From positions 1-39,822 of the forward strand of contig NZ_VOHS01000039.1 of assembly GCF_007896845.1 (NCBI RefSeq): a stretch of 39,822 nt of DNA. The letters are read 5' to 3'. Every line of letters starts with the position of its first letter. Position 1 is the stretch's first letter. Shown one piece after another: positions 36,418 to 39,822 of the stretch. The notes under the pieces were generated by a model that saw only the letters and a program-made list of their open reading frames with translations, was not told the DNA's origin and did not search any database. Position numbers and translations under genes: made by a program. The stretch comes from Chitinophaga pinensis (GTDB taxonomy: Bacteria > Bacteroidota > Bacteroidia > Chitinophagales > Chitinophagaceae).

Positions 36418-36528
36418 AAGATGGCTAAATACTGATGATTGAATAAATGACTTTTTAACCGAAGCCGCTGGCAACAGTTTTACAAACCCGTTTGCATGAC
36501 AGCAAAGAGATCAACGGATAGATGGAAA

Positions 36529-36894
36529 TCAGCCAATAGGAGGCCGGAGAATGGATCCCGGGATACCCGTCAATAGCGCAGTATCAGTCACAGGAAAATA
36601 GCATGGTTTTTCTACAATGGGGCAAAGGAACAATTCAATGGCAATATCGTTCATACAGAGTGTCACAACAGAAGGCTTCAATTCTACCTCTTTCTTTTCC
36701 CTTTCCTGTTCTTTATTGAGTTGTTTTTGCAGAAAACAGGCTCCCCTGCAAATGGGTATAAGATCAAATCTGTTAATACAAAGATTCTTCGCAATAAAAT
36801 TCCGCTGCCAGTGAAATAAGCCTATCAGCCAGACGTTTGCCGTTGTCTGGACAAACAGTGATAAAATGAGCAATATGACAGCTGGCTTTCTCAA
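36529..36894 (-). CDS. Small Cys-containing exported/membrane protein
   Basis: A 121-residue protein with an N-terminal hydrophobic helix (VILLILSLFVQTTANVWLIGLF), then IAKNLCINRFDLIPICRGACFLQKQLNKEQE. The C...CxxxC arrangement followed by a charged helix is a pattern I know from short uncharacterised Bacteroidota proteins encoded near cytochrome or copper genes. It starts six bases after the sco1 stop, so the two are one unit. The three Cys could bind copper or form a disulfide with Sco1; this is speculation from the arrangement. Confidence 0.65.
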   Translation of the reverse strand: MRKPAVILLILSLFVQTTANVWLIGLFHWQRNFIAKNLCINRFDLIPICRGACFLQKQLNKEQEREKKEVELKPSVVTLCMNDIAIELFLCPIVEKPCYFPVTDTALLTGIPGSILRPPIG

Positions 36895-36900
36895 GGTCGC

Positions 36901-37546
36901 CTATATACTTTCGTTTAACAATTGTGCAATATCTTTTATTAATCTTTTCGTTTCCAGACTGTCGGTGCCGTCATACACGCCTCTGATATGTTTATGTTTG
37001 TCCACCAGCAGTAAGCCTCCGCTATGCGTAAAACCACCGGAGCAGTACTATCAGGATAGGCAGTCGCATAATAAGATGCTGCCAGTTTATAAATAGTGTC
37101 AGCCGGCGCTGTAACAAAATGCCATTTGGAAGTGCGGACACCGATGGAAGTAGCGTACTGCTTCAGCCGGGGAATCGTGTCATATTCAGGATCTATCGTA
37201 TGCGAGAGCAATGCGACACGATCGTCTTTTTCAAATGTATGGTAGACTTTCAACATTTCCTTCGTCATTTTCGGACAAATCGTCGGACAGGAAAGAAACA
37301 TAAAATCGGATACATATATACGATCGGCAAAGCTATCCGCTGTTACAGGCATACTATCCTGATCAGTCAGATGAAATACGGGAATTGAAGGATAACCGTG
37401 TCCGTTTTACCCGTAAGCGGGTCTTTGCTCAGCGTCCGTTCACCAAGGACCGGCAATTTCTCCGGCCGGTTGTTGCAGGCCGACCATCCTATTGCTGCCA
37501 GACAAACAACTATACATATCAATAGCTCCTTTCTCTTCATCTTCAT
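36901..37546 (-). pseudogene. Sco1/SenC-family copper/thiol protein, two frameshifts
   Basis: From ATG 37546 there is a lipoprotein signal (AAIGWSAC), then PVLGERTLSKDPLTGKTDTV. After a frame break near 37390 the Sco core follows: IPVFHLTDQDSMPVTADSF, YVSDFMFLSCPTICPKM with the copper-binding CxxxC, and after a second break near 37034 GFTHSGGLLLVDKHKHIRGV with the ligand His, ending IAQLLNES. Single added bases repair both breaks, giving about 215 residues with all copper ligands. Sco proteins deliver copper to CuA or reduce thiols. It opens the respiratory cluster, although no copper oxidase is present in this window. Confidence 0.82.
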
Positions 37547-37901
37547 GTTATTCAGTTAGCACCTCATTTTTATCGGGGACAACTATTCCGGACTTCAGCG
37601 GATATAGATTTCCTTTTATTTTTTGTAAAACTACCACTTATTCTTTCAAATGAAAGAGCGCGATCCTCATTCTGAGGCTGAATTCATTTAGCTATTCCGG
37701 AAGAATATTCAGAAAAACGTGACTGCACTCTTTTTTGTGCATATTCCGGCGCATGCTCGTTCACAATGCAATGCGTGTAGCAAATTATAGCAGCGCTTAT
37801 CAGATAAATATCTGATAAGCTGCATGAAAATATTTCCTGCCAGATCTGTCCCGGTTGCAGTTAAATAACGTAACTTAATCACAGTTAATCATTTAACCTG
37901 T
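37547..37901. promoter_or_regulatory. Divergent regulatory region with palindrome and repeats
   Basis: A gene-free region between sco1 (minus) and an AraC gene (plus). It holds a near-perfect palindrome of 26 bases at 37795-37820 (12-bp arms, AA centre), about 80 bases before the AraC start, a plausible operator, and three direct copies of TATTCCGG at 37584, 37693 and 37742. I found no perfect TAnnTTTG box here. Confidence 0.45.
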
Positions 37902-38553
37902 ATGCAACTGGTAGTATTCGCAGCTCTCCACTTTGAGCTAGATGCTTGTCCGGCGGACGACAAGCCCCAAAATACGGCCCCTTTACAATTATTACTGGAA
38001 CTGATACGTACAAAACAGGTAGCCGTAGTGCCCGCATCCACATATGAAAATACGGACGGTACAACACCACCTGTAACGATCAGTCCGTCCATGATGCGTT
38101 ATCTCGATCATGTCACGGAACCTATACAAGGCGCCAGTTACCCGGATATGCCTTACAGCATGTTGGCATCGAACTGCTGACAGAATATCAGGAAAAGCAG
38201 GTATCTGCCTTAAGTGCGGAAACGGCATTGGACACGACCATGATGCTGATCAGAAATGAGGTGATGTTATATCCCAATTTCATGTACACAGCCTGCGCTC
38301 ACTTGCCAAAAAACATTTTATCAGCGAAAAATCATTGAGCAGAACCTTTGTAAAGACCTTTGGTATCAAGATCAGTGATTTCATTCTGGAACAGGTCATG
38401 CAGCGTGCAAAATATCTGTTGGAGAATACAGATATGACTGTTGCGGATATTGCGGAGGAGTTAGGTTATAGTAACGATTACAACTTCTCCAGAACGTTTA
38501 AAAATATGTATAGTGTGTATCCGGCTATGTTCCGCAGGAAAACGCCGTTATGA
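37902..38553 (+). pseudogene. AraC-family regulator, two frameshifts
   Basis: Reads as an AraC-type regulator of about 217 residues. N-terminal part 37902-38163 (APLQLLLELIRTKQ, PASTYENTDGTTPP, MMRYLDHVTEPIQG); after a break near 38164 (one G) ELLTEYQEKQVSALSAETAL; after a break near 38280 (one C) HVHSLRSLAKKHFISEKSLS, then the complete HTH pair ending VADIAEELGYSNDYNFSRTF and YPAMFRRKTPL. Both breaks are repaired by one base in a short run. It is divergent from sco1 and shares the regulatory region, so it may control the respiratory cluster. Confidence 0.75.
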
Positions 38554-38561
38554 TAGTGTAG

Positions 38562-39187
38562 TCAGGTATAATAGATTTTATAAACTGAACATCTCATAAA
38601 TGCCTGTCTGGTAACAGGGTTGTACCAGAGGTATTTAAAATATCCTGCTTCAGAAGAACCTTTTTTGTAACATACCATCTTAGGCAGCAATTCCGGCTTC
38701 CACCAGTCAGGTGTGTACATACCTGACAGCCCAACATCCTCCTTGCTCTCATTCAATTGCAGTCCCTCCTTTTCAACAATGGTATTGATCAATGGTTTGT
38801 CACATGTAAAGGTCATCAATACGGTATAGTCAATGCCCATAAAATCGCCATAGGTATATAAATGCTTCACATCACTGCCACACTGAGACCAAAAGATTCC
38901 TGAAACCGTTTCTTATTATTTTCGGTATCCGGCTGATCAGCATCATACGCAGGAACAACGTTATCGATACCATTTTTTATTCCTCTTTTGCCTGATTTAA
39001 TTTGTATTTCGCGAAAGCTTCGTCTGACTTATACCCTCTTTGGAGATTGTCTTCACCTGAGTGATCCCCTCCGCAACTGTCTCTTTGACTCATGATAAGC
39101 TTTTGTCTTTTCTCCCTTATTCTTCCGCAGGAAAAAACATCACCAAAACAGCAATAATAACAAACGGGCAGCCGGGTAATTTCTCAT
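38562..39187 (-). pseudogene. Membrane-anchored protein of unknown function, several frameshifts
   Basis: The clear part is the 102-residue C-terminus (38562-38870; DFMGIDYTVLMTFTCDKPLIN, GMYTPDWWKPELLPKMVCY). Upstream, in alternating frames, I read FQESFGLS, IKNGIDNVVPAYDADQPDTE, KSDEAFAKYKLNQAKEE, TVAEGITQVKTISKEG and a hydrophobic helix FVIIAVLVMFF after MRNYPAAR (ATG 39187). Breaks near 38878, 38980, 39035 and 39085 are each repaired by one base in a short run. The restored protein is about 210 residues with one N-terminal helix. No family recognised. Confidence 0.5.
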
Positions 39188-39198
39188 ATAAACACAAT

Positions 39199-39822
39199 TT
39201 ACCTTTTCTTCCTGCAAAAACTGACTCAGCTGTTTTCCAAACTGATATCCTTTGTCACAATTTGTAAAATATACCATACCCGTACTGTGGCTGCATATAA
39301 AAGACACAGCCTGACTGAAGTCGCCGTTATTACCTCCATGCACATAGCGGTTGCCTGTCTTGTCTTCTGGATACCGATACCCAATCCCCCGCACCGGTTC
39401 CTTCATTGGCGTTAAACTCGTGTTTCCGGGGCACGCTGACCTGCTTCTTCAATAGCTCATTATAGCTCTCAGCAGTCAGGACCTTGTGCTGCATCATACC
39501 AGTCAGAAAAGCGGCATAACTAATAGCCTCTGTATGTAATTTACCAGCGGAGCCAAATGTGGAAGAATCCTCATCCGGAAAGAAACCGGCCATTTCTTCA
39601 TGGATACTTTTCCCCCTTTATGACCAGACACTTTGTGCGTTTTCAGAAAGTCATTCCACGAGAACCACGCATGTTCCATTCCCAAAGGAGCTGCTATCTG
39701 CACCTGAAAAGAGAATCGAGGTTCTCAGGGTAAGACCGTGTATGTGTGCATTACTTCGCCAGATAATGATATCCTCTCTGAATAGCCAAAAGTACCCGGA
39801 TTCGCTTTGATGTACATATCCC
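39199..39822 (-). pseudogene. Serine hydrolase (class C beta-lactamase-like), C-terminal part, frameshifted
   Basis: C-terminal portion of a beta-lactamase/penicillin-binding-type serine hydrolase; the start, including the SxxK motif, lies outside the window. Readable parts in order: KANPGTFGYSERISLSGEV, QIAAPLGMEHAWFSWNDFLK, AGFFPDEDSSTFGSAGKLHT, YNELLKKQVSVPRKHEF, then IGYRYPEDKTGNRYVHGGNN (the HGG motif equals the KTG-type third motif) and AVSFICSHSTGMVYFTN. At least three frame breaks occur. One base added near 39207 gives a stop at 39199; in the printed frame it runs to 39140. Confidence 0.68.

Overview
The window reads as chromosomal DNA of a Bacteroidota bacterium, most likely a Chitinophaga-like member of the Chitinophagaceae. 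The evidence is type 9 secretion tails of both kinds (type A on a GH8 enzyme, type B on an SprB-repeat protein), many Sec lipoproteins, LytTR/LytS-type signalling, a B12-riboswitch locus with BtuG-like lipoproteins, and perfect TAnnTTTG -7 promoter boxes. I see no tRNA, rRNA, CRISPR array, phage or insertion sequence.

Layout. 1-2050 is a frameshift-ridden M48 membrane protease. 2136-3887 is an exported methionine-sulfoxide repair operon (thioredoxin, MsrA, MsrB). 4176-6071 holds a small CPVC redox protein divergent from a MocR-type regulator. 6480-7238 is a secreted protein of unknown role. 7355-10330 is a cobalamin-riboswitch transcript whose leader carries three tandem hairpin units of about 100 nt, followed by two surface lipoproteins. 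10366-10830 holds a terminator, a promoter and three tandem repeats of about 87 bp. 10924-12825 encodes an outer-membrane barrel and a DUF3095 protein with cyclase-like motifs. 12919-15568 is a three-gene regulatory operon (histidine kinase, LytTR regulator, AraC regulator). 15642-17866 holds exported hydrolase-type proteins. 18035-28280 encodes a GH8 enzyme, a Gfo/Idh/MocA oxidoreductase, an ABC permease, a GH71/99-like lipoprotein, an exported NIF3-like protein and a vanadium-haloperoxidase/PAP2-type lipoprotein. 28482-32157 encodes an M15 peptidase, a methyltransferase and a T9SS type B protein, with two very long inverted repeats between the first two.

32233-37546 is a compact respiratory cluster on the minus strand: Sco1, a Cys-containing small protein, an AraC regulator, two tiny membrane proteins, a CydA-like (cytochrome bd superfamily) subunit fused to cytochrome c, and a second membrane subunit also fused to cytochrome c. 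Together they suggest a membrane oxidoreductase that exchanges electrons through c-type haems. This cluster and the B12 leader are the best candidates for undescribed biology.

Caution on sequence quality: at least 20 frame breaks occur in otherwise well conserved genes. Nearly all can be repaired by adding one base to a short homopolymer run. They are dense at both ends (1-1100 and 36.9-39.8 kb) and sparse in the middle, which looks more like consensus error than gene decay. Broken genes are listed as 'pseudogene' with this reservation.
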